DNA of 27,987 nucleotides from an uncultured Pedobacter sp. (GCA_946478755.1 CAMLDJ010000044.1:1-27987), one strand, 5' to 3'; counted from the first letter of the stretch, positions 15,134 to 24,447 are shown. A program made the numbers and translations. The notes: a model not told the origin generated them from the letters alone.

Positions 15134-18127
15134 TTACTTCGGAAAGCCTGTAGTACCCGTTGCTGATTGCTTCATAGGCCCTGATTTTCTGGGCGATTCT
15201 CCCCATTTGTCCTCAAAATAAACAAGATCATCCACGATGAGGTCCGACGAGTTTTTAAGTTTAATGACCGTAGGATTTCCAGCAGCCCGAACCAGTTTGA
15301 TGCCCGACAATTCTGCACCGCTTACATCATCAAGGAATATCGCATACCTGCTGTCGCGTTTTTCATAATTAAATGAGCTGTTTTTTATACTAAGTCCCTT
15401 AACGTGACGTGCCCAGATCCCATACGATGGCTGAACTTTAAGGTTGGCCACATTGTATTGGCCAACGCCAAGTTCCGGTGCCAGCTTAATGGTGTCAGAT
15501 GCCGGATTTCCTCCTTTAACGAGGACATGCACATCGCTGAACCGGATATTTTTAATATAACCGGTATGTAATCCGTTTGGCAGTTTGAAATCCAGGCCTC
15601 CCGTAACAGTCTCGGGATCCGGAAGTTTATACCCCGCAATAATCGGGGTAGCTTTATCCTGTTTTCCGTCATAGCCCCTCCAACGGCCATTCTTTCCTCC
15701 GTATGAACTGCCGCCATATACTTCAGCGATGTCCACACCGTTCAGTATAATATTTTCCACTTTTCCAATATTCACATTTTTAACCAGCAGCTCATCATGC
15801 TTTATCCCATTTTCCGTAAAGACATACCGGCCGACACTTGCGCCAAGGATGCGGCCACGGTTAGAGATAGAAATGAAAAATGGTGCCCTGGTTCTGTACA
15901 TCTCGGATCTGGAATGCAGCTTTCCGGTATGACCACAATTTAAATGGATGTCGCTGATATGCGCACCATCATTTGTCGATATGGAAAAACCCGCCTTATT
16001 GGCCCCGAGCACATAAATGTTGTCTACACAAATGTCCTTTATGTCATCAGCCGTTTCAGACCCGATCTGAAAAAGGTTGCAATTGGTATCACCGATAATA
16101 TTGCGGACTTTATAGTTCCTTGCCGGACGCGTAAAGCCTAAAGCGCAGTCTGATCCGGGTTTTATGATGTCATCCGAGCTGACTTTTGAATAAATATTTG
16201 TGGCCGTAACGTTATTGCAGCCCATGAAATCATAAATGTCCCTGGCATTGGACTGGTTCTCTTTTGCAAAATAAGTGTTGTGAACATGAATGTTATCTGT
16301 GCCTGTTGCCAGTAATGCGAAGTGTCCGGCGCGGTCAATTCTTAACATATTGCTCACATCGGTTATTTTTGAGCCGTCCTTCGCAATGTAATACGGCTCA
16401 TCTTCTTTCGGATCATACCAAAGATCCTCCGGGCGGTAAATGCCTCCGATTTCGAGGTTGGTGCAAAGCTTTAAACTGAACATTTTGTCCGCGCGGTTAT
16501 CTGGTGCATTGTTCATCACTTTGTCGCCGGTCACCAAATTGCCATTACCGGTGATCAGCCCGTTGCCAATTATTTTTACGTTGTCAAGCCTTTCGCCAAA
16601 AAACATCGCGTTCTTAAAATAATGATGTCCGACATCCTGTTTGGTCATATAATTTTCCGGATCGGCATAAGGACCGGGGTCAGTAGGAGAAAGACCCGAT
16701 CGGTATTGCTTATCACTAAACCAGGTCGATTCCGGCACATCAGCACCTTTAATTGCGCTAATTGTTGCATCTTTATGAAGAAAGAGACAGACATTGCTTT
16801 TCAACAGCACTGTTCTTACGTTATAAACTCCTGCAGTAAACATCAGCGTACCACCACCTGTTTGATTTAAAAATTCGATGGCTTCATTTATTCCCCGCGT
16901 GTCGTCAGTCCGGCCATCACCTTTTACCCCAAAGCTTTTCACATCCATCTTTCCGGAATAGTATTTAATCTCGTTTGAAAAACCTTTGTTAGGGCCATTT
17001 TTAACAAGTAGCTTAAATGTGTATGTTTTTTGTGGCTGTAAACCCGAAATAGCAGCTGTTCTTTTTTTTGTGTTAATCACTGCAGCAGCAGGCTTCCAGA
17101 TTTTACCCTTGTCTGTCGATTGCATTAAGGCCACTTTACCGATGTTACTGTTTTGGCCCCATCTAAAGGCAACGTTGGTATACCTGTCCGGTGTGTCACT
17201 GTATTGAAGGTCCTTGTTTATGACCCGTTCAAAATCGGATATGGTGCTGGTAACGGTAAGACTGGTCACTGCTGATCCTGTGGCCGGACTGGATAAAACT
17301 TCAGGTGCGGCAGTCGTATAACTAGCACTGAAGGCATATTTGCCCGATGCATTCCAGCGCACATCCTTAATGGAAAGCTCCAGGTCAGGTCCGTTTGCCG
17401 GTCTTAGGTCCAGGTTGCGGAAAGTGAGTATTGAACCGCCAGTGCTCACTTTGGTGATGGCCACACTGCCCACTTTTGAATAGGAGTAAGCGCCGCCGGT
17501 ACGGCCAATGGATTGGGCAGACAAGTCTTTTAATTTTACAGCTCCACGTCCGATCACATTGACAGTCGTATTGTCGGGACTAACATCAATACCTGCCGGT
17601 AAAAAGATTCGCACCGTAGCATCAGGAGTACGTTGTCCGGCGCTAAAATAAAGCGTCAGGTCATTGCGGGTATTTACCGTTGCCCTTTGCCGCTGTAAGT
17701 ACAGCTTTCCTGCCAGTGCCCCTTTCTTTATTACAATCTGATAGGTTTTGCTGGCCTTGCCGTCCTCAGCAACAACAATAAGGTGATCGCCACCTAAAAC
17801 GTCTCCATTTTTTTTAACTGTTCCATTTTTATCTGTAATGGTATACTTCTGCGCTGACCCATCTTTCGACACGAGTTGCTGCGGAAGCTGATCTGCTCCA
17901 ATATTTGTGGAAATCAGACCTTTATCTTCAGGCGTGTCTACCGTAAATAAATAAGTGCTTCCGGTAATGATGACCACCGTATTGTCGGTTATCTCGGCGA
18001 TATGAGTTGCAGTATTACTGATTGTTATCTCAACACCAGGCTGTTTTTTAAGCTTTGCGGCCATTAAGGGTAGCGCAAAACATATCCATAGGATAAGCGA
18101 TAAAGACTTTAGTTTGTTCATGATCAT
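15134..18127 (-). CDS. Large secreted GH28-like/pectate lyase 3-like beta-helix protein with N-terminal Ig/FN3-type domains
   Basis: A 997-aa exported protein with a signal peptide at 1-23 (LMAA). Residues about 28-135 and 140-275 look like two beta-sandwich modules, and about 315-390 like a fibronectin III module. A right-handed beta-helix begins at about 395 with DVKSFGVKGDGRTDDT and GGGTLMFTAGVYNV, the Pectate_lyase_3/GH28 entry motif, and runs almost to the end. This architecture points to pectin or rhamnogalacturonan breakdown. The canonical GH28 motifs are altered: NTDGID is NARDIYD (628-634), the DD pair is present in SSDDIIKPG (D652, D653), and GHG is replaced by QIGSET. It may be a divergent GH28 or an uncharacterised activity. 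It converges closely (15 bp) on the LysR gene. Confidence 0.8.
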   Translation of the reverse strand: MIMNKLKSLSLILWICFALPLMAAKLKKQPGVEITISNTATHIAEITDNTVVIITGSTYLFTVDTPEDKGLISTNIGADQLPQQLVSKDGSAQKYTITDKNGTVKKNGDVLGGDHLIVVAEDGKASKTYQIVIKKGALAGKLYLQRQRATVNTRNDLTLYFSAGQRTPDATVRIFLPAGIDVSPDNTTVNVIGRGAVKLKDLSAQSIGRTGGAYSYSKVGSVAITKVSTGGSILTFRNLDLRPANGPDLELSIKDVRWNASGKYAFSASYTTAAPEVLSSPATGSAVTSLTVTSTISDFERVINKDLQYSDTPDRYTNVAFRWGQNSNIGKVALMQSTDKGKIWKPAAAVINTKKRTAAISGLQPQKTYTFKLLVKNGPNKGFSNEIKYYSGKMDVKSFGVKGDGRTDDTRGINEAIEFLNQTGGGTLMFTAGVYNVRTVLLKSNVCLFLHKDATISAIKGADVPESTWFSDKQYRSGLSPTDPGPYADPENYMTKQDVGHHYFKNAMFFGERLDNVKIIGNGLITGNGNLVTGDKVMNNAPDNRADKMFSLKLCTNLEIGGIYRPEDLWYDPKEDEPYYIAKDGSKITDVSNMLRIDRAGHFALLATGTDNIHVHNTYFAKENQSNARDIYDFMGCNNVTATNIYSKVSSDDIIKPGSDCALGFTRPARNYKVRNIIGDTNCNLFQIGSETADDIKDICVDNIYVLGANKAGFSISTNDGAHISDIHLNCGHTGKLHSRSEMYRTRAPFFISISNRGRILGASVGRYVFTENGIKHDELLVKNVNIGKVENIILNGVDIAEVYGGSSYGGKNGRWRGYDGKQDKATPIIAGYKLPDPETVTGGLDFKLPNGLHTGYIKNIRFSDVHVLVKGGNPASDTIKLAPELGVGQYNVANLKVQPSYGIWARHVKGLSIKNSSFNYEKRDSRYAIFLDDVSGAELSGIKLVRAAGNPTVIKLKNSSDLIVDDLVYFEDKWGESPRKSGPMKQSATGTTGFPK

Positions 18128-18295
18128 TGATATGATCGTTGAAAATCGGCATTAAACAGTAAATATATAAAACCAAGTAGTAAACTATTCTGGCAATTAT
18201 CAGGACTTAGACGTTTAGCCGGAAAAGAGTTTTTTTCCATATTGTAGGTAGCTAATCTTCAAAAACCTATATTTACGCCCAAGCCCCAGAATATT

Positions 18296-19369
18296 ATGAA
18301 GAAAATCCTTTCTATCGATGGTGGAGGAATAAGAGGAATTATTCCGGGAATGATTTTAGTTGCGCTTGAAGAAAAGTTGAAGAGGGAGAGTAAAAATCCT
18401 GATGCAGCTATTGTAGACTATTTTGATTTTTTTGCCGGTACCAGCACCGGCGGGATATTGACCTGTTTGTTGTTATGTCCTTCAGAGACTGATCCGGGAA
18501 GACCCCGCTTTTCTGCGCGGGCGGCTTTAGACCTTTACCTGGAACACGGGAATGAAATTTTTAAAATGACCTTCTTTAAACGCATAAGGGCTAAATTCGG
18601 ACTTGCAGGGGAGCGCTACAACAGTGCCGTTTTTGAGGGGGTATTAACTAATTATTTCGGGGATGCCAAGCTTAGCCAGCTGATTAAGCCCTGCATTATA
18701 AGCGCCTATAACATCGAACTTAGAAAAACCCATTTCTTCAGGCAGCAATCGGCTATTGCCCGAGGCGATAGCCGCGATTTCTATTTAAAAGATGTTTGTC
18801 GTGCCACCTCTGCTGCGCCTACTTATTTCAGTGTGGCGGAAATACACTCCCTGGCAAATGTGCGTTATCCCTTGTTAGATGGGGGGGTGTTTGCAACGAA
18901 CCCAGCCTTAAGTGGTCTGATCGAAGTGACAAAGGCTTTTAACCAGACCAGGATCAATGACATTTTCCTGGTGTCATTAGGTACCGGCCGCTCCAGACGC
19001 TCTTATGATTACGATCATTTCAAAAAAAGCAGTGCAATGGCGATTGTACCCGCTATCCTGGACATTATGATGAGTGGGGTAGCCGAAACAAGTGATTTTT
19101 TCTTACAGCAGTTATTTCATTCGGCCGGGAAGTCACAAAACTATATTCGCATAGAACCCAATAGCCTTGAAAGTATCAAAGAAGGGCTTGACGCTGCAAG
19201 TCCCTCCAATATTGAAAAACTGGTTGCGCTTGGCGACAGAACGGTCAGCGAGAACGACAGCAGAATAACACAGCTTGCCCGGTTATTGATAGAAGAACAA
19301 AAACAGGCCACAAACACAAAGAAGCCCTGGGACTTCCTGAAGGCGGTCAGGTCATTAGGGTCTTTATAG
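18296..19369 (+). CDS. Patatin-like phospholipase
   Basis: A 357-aa cytoplasmic patatin-family lipid acyl hydrolase with no signal peptide. The oxyanion-hole motif DGGGIRG is at residues 8-14, the nucleophile elbow GTSTGG holds S50, and the second dyad member is D195 in DGG. After the catalytic core comes a helical C-terminal part (about 250-357). The layout resembles bacterial CapV-type patatins, but no cyclic-nucleotide synthase, Cap2/Cap3 or other defence gene adjoins it, so a role in lipid turnover is as likely. It lies 88 bp upstream of a hybrid histidine kinase on the same strand. Confidence 0.9.
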   Translation: MKKILSIDGGGIRGIIPGMILVALEEKLKRESKNPDAAIVDYFDFFAGTSTGGILTCLLLCPSETDPGRPRFSARAALDLYLEHGNEIFKMTFFKRIRAKFGLAGERYNSAVFEGVLTNYFGDAKLSQLIKPCIISAYNIELRKTHFFRQQSAIARGDSRDFYLKDVCRATSAAPTYFSVAEIHSLANVRYPLLDGGVFATNPALSGLIEVTKAFNQTRINDIFLVSLGTGRSRRSYDYDHFKKSSAMAIVPAILDIMMSGVAETSDFFLQQLFHSAGKSQNYIRIEPNSLESIKEGLDAASPSNIEKLVALGDRTVSENDSRITQLARLLIEEQKQATNTKKPWDFLKAVRSLGSL

Positions 19370-19457
19370 TAGAAGAATTTGTAGCCGGGTTTTTGTCATA
19401 ATTGACAGGGTAAATATTAAAACATCATTACCACCGTTTTATGATGTAACGTTTTGT

Positions 19458-21959
19458 ATGAACAGTGTACCTCAAAAAAGTTTTTTTAAGGCCATTAAAG
19501 GAAAGATCATCATTGCTTTGCTACTGGCTTGTTTTGCCTTATTCATGGCCTGGGGGGTAAGTAAAATCGCTTTCAAGGAAATGCTGGCCACTGTAGAAAA
19601 TATAACTGCCCCAAGTGAGCGGCTCCGGGTGGTCAATGCCATTTCAAGAAGAATAAGCAGTCTCGATCAGTTGCAAAAGAAGCGGGCATTTAACGATCCG
19701 GGTAACTATAATCAGCTTTTTAAAGAGTCAGGTCAGCTCAGGCGTGTATTGGATACGCTGGCCACACTATACACCAATGATTCCGTTCAACTGGAACGGA
19801 TTTTGACCATTAAAAAGCTTTTAAGCGAACGGGACAAGCAATTCGTCAATTACCTGAAAGTAAGGGAGCGGCTGGTAAATAACAAGTCGTTCTCTGCAAG
19901 GGTTAAAAATATCAATGCGCTTGTTGCCAAAAGCTCAGAAAATGCCGACAGTACGATTGTCGCCACTGAACAAAAAACGTCTACAACAACCATCTATCCG
20001 ACGGAAGAACGCCCTAGGGGCTTCTTTAATAAACTGTTTGGCAAGAAAAAGAATAATGAAAAAGACAATTCTTTCAGGATCGTAAATGAAGAAAAGGTAA
20101 AAAGAGACACCATTGCGCTGTCGGCCGAAGACCAGGTAACCAGGGATCTGGAGCAATCGTTAAAAGTTATTGAAAAGGAGCAACGGATTAAGAACGAGCG
20201 TTTCTTAAATAGAGAAGCCACCTTAGCCAACGCGAATAGCCTGCTGGTTAGCCAGATGCTCGATGTTTTAAGAAAGGTTGAAAGTGAAGTTGTTGCCCAG
20301 ATAGAATTAAATGGTGTCCAGGCAAAGCAAGTGGTTAATACAGGCATCAACACCATCAGCATGATCATGCTGGTCTTTTTTCTTTTGACCGTGCTGCTGC
20401 TGTATCTGATTTTAACAGACATCACCAAAAGCAATAAATATAGAGCCGAACTTGAGCTGGCTAAAGATGAAGCGGAATACCATGGGATGGCCAAACAAAG
20501 GTTCCTTTCAAATATGAGTCATGAGATCAGAACGCCTTTGCAATCAATTATTGGCTATTCAGAGATGATCAGGAAACAGGAACATCCTAAACGGAAGGAT
20601 ATAGAGGCTATATACCATTCCTCGGAGCACTTGCTGCAGATCGTGAATGAAGTATTGGACTACAACAGGATTATTTCCGGTAAATTCACCTTTTCGGAGA
20701 AAATATTTGACATCGAACAGCTGCTGGACGAAGTGGTTTCCGTAATGCGTGCCCAGGCTGAACTGAAATCGCTTCAACTGATCACTGAGTTTGAGCTCTC
20801 CGGGCTTACTTACATAGAAGGCGATCCTTTCAGGTTAAAACAGATCTTATATAATCTGATCGGCAACGCGATAAAATTCACTGCAAAGGGAAAGGTGACC
20901 TTATCGGCATTTTTTAAAAGGCAGGGGAATAAACTTCATTTTACCTTCCTGGTAAAAGATACCGGAATTGGATTAACTGAGGCCGAATGTAAGCGGATAT
21001 TTAATGAGTTTGAACAGGTCAATGCCCTGGATAACGAGGAGGTGAACAAGACAGGTGCCGGATTGGGTTTAACCATTATCAAATCGCTTACCGAGCAGCA
21101 GGGTGGAAGAATTTATGTGAAAAGCAGGAAGGGAGAAGGAAGTGTTTTTACGGTTTACCTGACCTTTAAATTTGCGGAAGCACCTGGGAATGAGCGATTG
21201 TCGGTGCAACCTGGAATTTATAAAGGAAGAGGCTGGATTGTAGATGATGATCAGCTGATCCTCGATTTGTGTGAACTCATTTATCGGAAACACGAGATTG
21301 ATGCCCGTTTTTTTAACTCACCTTCGCAATTACTGGCTGCACCATGGGACGAAGCCGTTAATTATATACTGATGGATATTCGCATGCCGGAAATGAACGG
21401 GATAACACTTTGCAGGATGCTAAGAGAAAAAGTCGGCCACACGGTAAAAATTTATGCCATTACCGCGCAGGTCTTGCCCGATGAACGGGAATTCCTTTTG
21501 AATAACGGTTTCGATGGTCTGTTGATGAAGCCATTTAAGGAAGATGAACTTTTGTCTTTATTTTATAGTCGGGAAACGGATGAACTTGATAAAGAGGAGA
21601 TCGCCGAAGATCAGGAAGAAGTCAGTCTGGATTTGACTGCTTTAAAGAAAATGACCTTTGATGACCAGGAACAGCTGCAACGCATACTTTTAAGGTTTTC
21701 TGAAGACAGTTTGAAAGACAGCAACGAAATACAGGAGGCTATCCGTACAAATGACGAGGGCAGGCTAAGGTTGATCACCCATAGGATGGCCGGAAGAATA
21801 GCGCAGGTAGGAGCAACAAAGCTTGCCGCTGGTTTCCGGGTACTGGAAATGGAAATGGCGGATAATGAACACTTTTTAGCTTCCAACGGAAAAGACAAAA
21901 TCTTAACCCTGTTGGGGCAATTAAGTCAGCTTTTACTTACCGTGAAACAACAGGCCTGA
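19458..21959 (+). CDS. Hybrid sensor histidine kinase with receiver and Hpt domains
   Basis: An 833-aa membrane sensor. A first membrane helix lies at about 14-33; an extracytoplasmic helical, coiled-coil-rich region at about 34-290 contains a basic stretch (FFNKLFGKKKNNEK); a second helix lies at about 296-316. Then come HisKA with H355 in SHEIRTPLQSIIG, HATPase_c (NLIGNAIKFT, DTGIGL, GAGLGL), a receiver domain with D640 in ILMDIRMPEMNG, and a C-terminal Hpt domain with H775 in THRMAGRIAQVGA. Internal phosphotransfer H355-D640-H775 is expected, ending on a separate regulator; the convergent NtrC-type gene only 8 bp away is the obvious partner. The signal is unknown. Confidence 0.92.
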   Translation: MNSVPQKSFFKAIKGKIIIALLLACFALFMAWGVSKIAFKEMLATVENITAPSERLRVVNAISRRISSLDQLQKKRAFNDPGNYNQLFKESGQLRRVLDTLATLYTNDSVQLERILTIKKLLSERDKQFVNYLKVRERLVNNKSFSARVKNINALVAKSSENADSTIVATEQKTSTTTIYPTEERPRGFFNKLFGKKKNNEKDNSFRIVNEEKVKRDTIALSAEDQVTRDLEQSLKVIEKEQRIKNERFLNREATLANANSLLVSQMLDVLRKVESEVVAQIELNGVQAKQVVNTGINTISMIMLVFFLLTVLLLYLILTDITKSNKYRAELELAKDEAEYHGMAKQRFLSNMSHEIRTPLQSIIGYSEMIRKQEHPKRKDIEAIYHSSEHLLQIVNEVLDYNRIISGKFTFSEKIFDIEQLLDEVVSVMRAQAELKSLQLITEFELSGLTYIEGDPFRLKQILYNLIGNAIKFTAKGKVTLSAFFKRQGNKLHFTFLVKDTGIGLTEAECKRIFNEFEQVNALDNEEVNKTGAGLGLTIIKSLTEQQGGRIYVKSRKGEGSVFTVYLTFKFAEAPGNERLSVQPGIYKGRGWIVDDDQLILDLCELIYRKHEIDARFFNSPSQLLAAPWDEAVNYILMDIRMPEMNGITLCRMLREKVGHTVKIYAITAQVLPDEREFLLNNGFDGLLMKPFKEDELLSLFYSRETDELDKEEIAEDQEEVSLDLTALKKMTFDDQEQLQRILLRFSEDSLKDSNEIQEAIRTNDEGRLRLITHRMAGRIAQVGATKLAAGFRVLEMEMADNEHFLASNGKDKILTLLGQLSQLLLTVKQQA

Positions 21960-21967
21960 CCCTTACT

Positions 21968-23296
21968 TTATTCAATGTCATAACGCTCCATTTTACTGTA
22001 AAGTGTTTTCCTGTCTATGTTAAGGAGCTTTGCCGCTTTAGACTTGTTGTATTTAACTTTAACCAGTGTTTCTATGATCATTGCTTTTTCATTCACTTCA
22101 TTTATGGCTTTAAGGTCAGACGTGTTTGGCTTTGGTGCGCGATTAACAGAGATGATCATCTCTTCAGGCAGAGAATCAATTCCAGCGGTGTCTGTTGGTG
22201 TCAACAGGACCATGCGCTTGATCACATTTTTAAGTTCACGGAGATTGCCGGGCCAGTCGTACTGTAAAAGCAATTCTTTAGCCTGCGCAGAGATGTGCTG
22301 AACATTTCTGTCCAGCTCCTGGTTCGAGAGGCTTATAAAATGATTGATGAAGAGTTCGATGTCCTTACCTCGTTCTCTCAATGCCGGTAACTGTATTTTA
22401 AATTCATTCAGCCGGTGATAAAGATCTTCTCTGAAGGTCCCGTTGGCAACACTCGTTTTTAAATCGTCATTTGTAGCCGTAATGATTCTTACATCAACCT
22501 TAATGGTCTTCGTGCTTCCAAGCGGCTGGATGATCCTTTCCTGAAGGGCCCGGAGCATTTTAACCTGGACTTCATAGCTTAAATTCCCAACTTCATCCAG
22601 GAAGAGCGTGCCTCCATCTGCAGCTTCAAATTGTCCTTTTTTATCACTTAAAGCGCCGGTAAAAGCACCTTTTGCATGTCCAAATAACTCGCTGGCAGCC
22701 AGCTCCTTCGAGAGCGCCCCGCAATCGATCGCAATAAAGGGCTTGCCGCTTCTTTTACTTTGCATATGCAAGGCCCTGGCAGCGTATTCTTTACCCGTAC
22801 CACTTTCGCCTTGTATGATGACCGACATCTCTGTCGGAGCAACGAGGTTAATGTGCTCATATAGTTTGTCGGCAATGGCACTTTTGCCTTTTATCGCATC
22901 TGCATGTGCGATAGATTTATCTGTTTTGGCGGTCTCTTTTTTACCCAGCGCATTCTTTATGATCATCAGGAGTTCATCCGGATTAACGGGCTTGGTGATG
23001 TAATCAAATGCGCCCAGTTGTATAGATTTTACTGCCGTTCTGACATCATTAAAGCTGGTCATGATAATGACCGGCTGCATTAAACCCTTTTCCAGTGTGT
23101 GGGAAAGAATATCCAATCCCGTTCCATCAGGCAAACGGTAATCAATTAACAGGAGATCGAAATGTTGCTGATCAGTTATCTTGAAGGCTTTTTTTACATC
23201 ATTTACTACGAAAGCCTCGTGGTTATATTTGGTCAGAAAGCCTTCCAGTACTTGTGAAAAAGTAGAATCGTCTTCAATGATGAGTATTTTTGCCAT
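21968..23296 (-). CDS. NtrC-family sigma-54-dependent response regulator
   Basis: A 442-aa transcription activator. The receiver domain at 1-115 has D9/D10, phosphoacceptor D52 in LLIDYRLPDG and K102 in ITKPV. The AAA+ sigma-54 interaction domain at about 135-370 has Walker A GESGTGKE (163-170), the sigma-54 contact loop GAFTGA (210-215) and Walker B LFLDE (231-235). The C-terminal Fis-type HTH is NKSKAAKLLNIDRKTLYSKM. All motifs needed for sigma-54 activation are intact. It probably receives phosphate from the Hpt of the convergent kinase. No convincing sigma-54 promoter was found in the window, so its targets may be elsewhere. Confidence 0.93.
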   Translation of the reverse strand: MAKILIIEDDSTFSQVLEGFLTKYNHEAFVVNDVKKAFKITDQQHFDLLLIDYRLPDGTGLDILSHTLEKGLMQPVIIMTSFNDVRTAVKSIQLGAFDYITKPVNPDELLMIIKNALGKKETAKTDKSIAHADAIKGKSAIADKLYEHINLVAPTEMSVIIQGESGTGKEYAARALHMQSKRSGKPFIAIDCGALSKELAASELFGHAKGAFTGALSDKKGQFEAADGGTLFLDEVGNLSYEVQVKMLRALQERIIQPLGSTKTIKVDVRIITATNDDLKTSVANGTFREDLYHRLNEFKIQLPALRERGKDIELFINHFISLSNQELDRNVQHISAQAKELLLQYDWPGNLRELKNVIKRMVLLTPTDTAGIDSLPEEMIISVNRAPKPNTSDLKAINEVNEKAMIIETLVKVKYNKSKAAKLLNIDRKTLYSKMERYDIE

Positions 23297-23324
23297 AGGA
23301 TTTCGCTAGATATATAGCAAAAAT

Positions 23325-23353
23325 ACAAAAGCCGGATGAAATCCGGCTTTTGT
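23325..23353 (-). terminator. Intrinsic terminator after the PepSY-like gene
   Basis: A perfect 13-bp stem, ACAAAAGCCGGAT and its complement, with a 3-nt loop. On the minus strand it is followed by ATTTTTG. It lies between the stop of the small secreted protein gene and the start of the NtrC-type gene, so it separates two transcription units on the same strand. Confidence 0.8.
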
Positions 23354-23389
23354 AAGGTGTTAAATTGTTATTAATATAGGAATATAGGG

Positions 23390-23701
23390 CTATTCTATTA
23401 CTACGCCATCTTTGCCAATTTTTAAAGAAGCGGTTTCTTCTTGTTTTTTAACATCAATCTGATAGTATTCAGATTTATCGGCTTTAGTAACAAGGAAGGT
23501 AGCTGTAGGGATCCATTCTTTGTATTTGTCGGATGCCAATGTAGTTTTTACAGCATCAGGAAGATCTTTCACTTCAACTGGCGTTTTAGTAACACTGTCT
23601 TGTTGTATGCTTGTTGCAACCGGAACTTTAATTTCGCTTGCTTTTACTGTGGTTAATCCTGCAAATGCCAGAAACGTTGCTGATAAAATGATCTTTTTCA
23701 T
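23390..23701 (-). CDS. Small secreted PepSY-like protein
   Basis: A 103-aa protein with a clear signal peptide (MKKIILSATFLAFAGLTTVKA, cleavage near residue 21) and a mature domain of about 80 residues. The pattern VKDLPDAVKTTLASDKYKEW followed by strand-rich YYQIDVKKQEETASLKIGKDG resembles the PepSY-like small periplasmic proteins common in Bacteroidota. No catalytic residues are expected. It is isolated by a terminator downstream and a 268-bp spacer upstream. The role is unknown; a stress- or envelope-related role under the nearby kinase-regulator pair is only a guess. Confidence 0.78.
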   Translation of the reverse strand: MKKIILSATFLAFAGLTTVKASEIKVPVATSIQQDSVTKTPVEVKDLPDAVKTTLASDKYKEWIPTATFLVTKADKSEYYQIDVKKQEETASLKIGKDGVVIE

Positions 23702-23888
23702 AGTTATAATTTAATTTTAAATTTTATTCTAGATAATTACGATAAGTAAACAGACAGAATGATGCCGTAATTGCTTTTAATTTGTATTCAACTGATAATC
23801 AGCTTATTTTGTTGTGTTGTCTTTTTTTAAGTTGTGGAGATACTCCCCAATATGTTGCCGAATGAAGCAAAAGCTGATTGCTGATCCG

Positions 23889-23901
23889 GCCTGCGGCAGG
23901 C
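23889..23901. repeat. GC-rich REP-like palindrome
   Basis: GCCTGC-G-GCAGGC forms a 6-bp arm hairpin in an otherwise AT-rich spacer, flanked by TCCG on the left and CGGA on the right. The composition stands out and resembles dispersed repetitive extragenic palindromes; only one copy is present here, so repetition is not shown. Confidence 0.3.
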
Positions 23902-23956
23902 TTAGGCGGAATTAGCGTCTCCTATGAAAATCTTTATAAATACATAAATCTTTTCT

Positions 23957-23964
23957 TAGCTTTG
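23957..23964 (+). promoter_or_regulatory. -7 box TAGCTTTG immediately upstream of the Rrf2 gene
   Basis: TAGCTTTG matches TAnnTTTG exactly and ends 5 bp before the Rrf2 ATG, with a TTTA at 23933-23936 in the -33 region. The transcript would start at or almost at the start codon, implying a leaderless or near-leaderless mRNA. Confidence 0.5.
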
Positions 23965-23969
23965 CTAGT

Positions 23970-24407
23970 ATGCTGTCTAAGAAAACGAAATATGCAATAA
24001 AAGCACTGGTTGCTCTTGGCAAGAATAGAGAAAACCCTCCCATGCAAATAGTGAGGCTGGCAGAGCAGGAGATGATACCGAGAAAGTTCCTTGAGCAAAT
24101 ACTGCTGGATATGCGTAATGCGGGCTATTTATACAGTAAAAAGGGTGCCGGAGGTGGGTACAGCCTGAACAAGGACCCAAATGAAATCTATCTGGCAGAC
24201 ATACTTCGGATTACTGATGGACCAATCGCAATGGTCCCCTGTGCCAGTTTAAAGTTTTACAGAAAATGTGATGAATGTCATGATGAAGTAACTTGCGGTA
24301 TCAGAAAAACCTTTATTGATGTAAGGGATGCCACACTGAAAGTGCTTGCCCAAACAACGATAGCCGATGTCATAGCAAGGGAAACAGATGATACCCTGGT
24401 TGGCTAA
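23970..24407 (+). CDS. Rrf2-family transcriptional regulator with four-cysteine cluster
   Basis: A 145-aa winged-helix regulator of the Rrf2 family (relatives: IscR, NsrR, CymR). The N-terminus MLSKKTKYAIKALVALGKN and the recognition region IPRKFLEQILLDMRNAGYLYSKKGAGGGY are family hallmarks. Cysteines C91, C100, C103 and C109 fall in the segment that carries the Fe-S ligands in IscR/NsrR, though the spacing (C-X8-C-X2-C-X5-C) differs from IscR, so an Fe-S cluster or thiol-based sensing is plausible but unproven. The gene stands 65 bp before a subtilase gene with its own promoter box. The targets are unknown. Confidence 0.9.
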   Translation: MLSKKTKYAIKALVALGKNRENPPMQIVRLAEQEMIPRKFLEQILLDMRNAGYLYSKKGAGGGYSLNKDPNEIYLADILRITDGPIAMVPCASLKFYRKCDECHDEVTCGIRKTFIDVRDATLKVLAQTTIADVIARETDDTLVG

Positions 24408-24447
24408 ACAAGACCGTTTCTACTATCTTCCTGATGTTAAATTTGAT

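Noticed and set aside
18221..18238. GGAAAA/TTTTCC hairpin upstream of the patatin gene
   Set aside because: The short AT-rich 6-bp stem is weak and not placed after any gene end in the right orientation, so it was not called a terminator.
18296..19369. Patatin gene as part of a CBASS defence system
   Set aside because: No cGAS/DncV-like synthase, Cap2/Cap3 or other defence gene is adjacent; the neighbours are a pectinase-like gene and a histidine kinase.
23702..23969. Search for a sigma-54 promoter before the PepSY-like gene
   Set aside because: No TGGCAC-N5-TTGC pattern was found on the minus strand, so a link to the NtrC-type regulator is not supported by a promoter motif.
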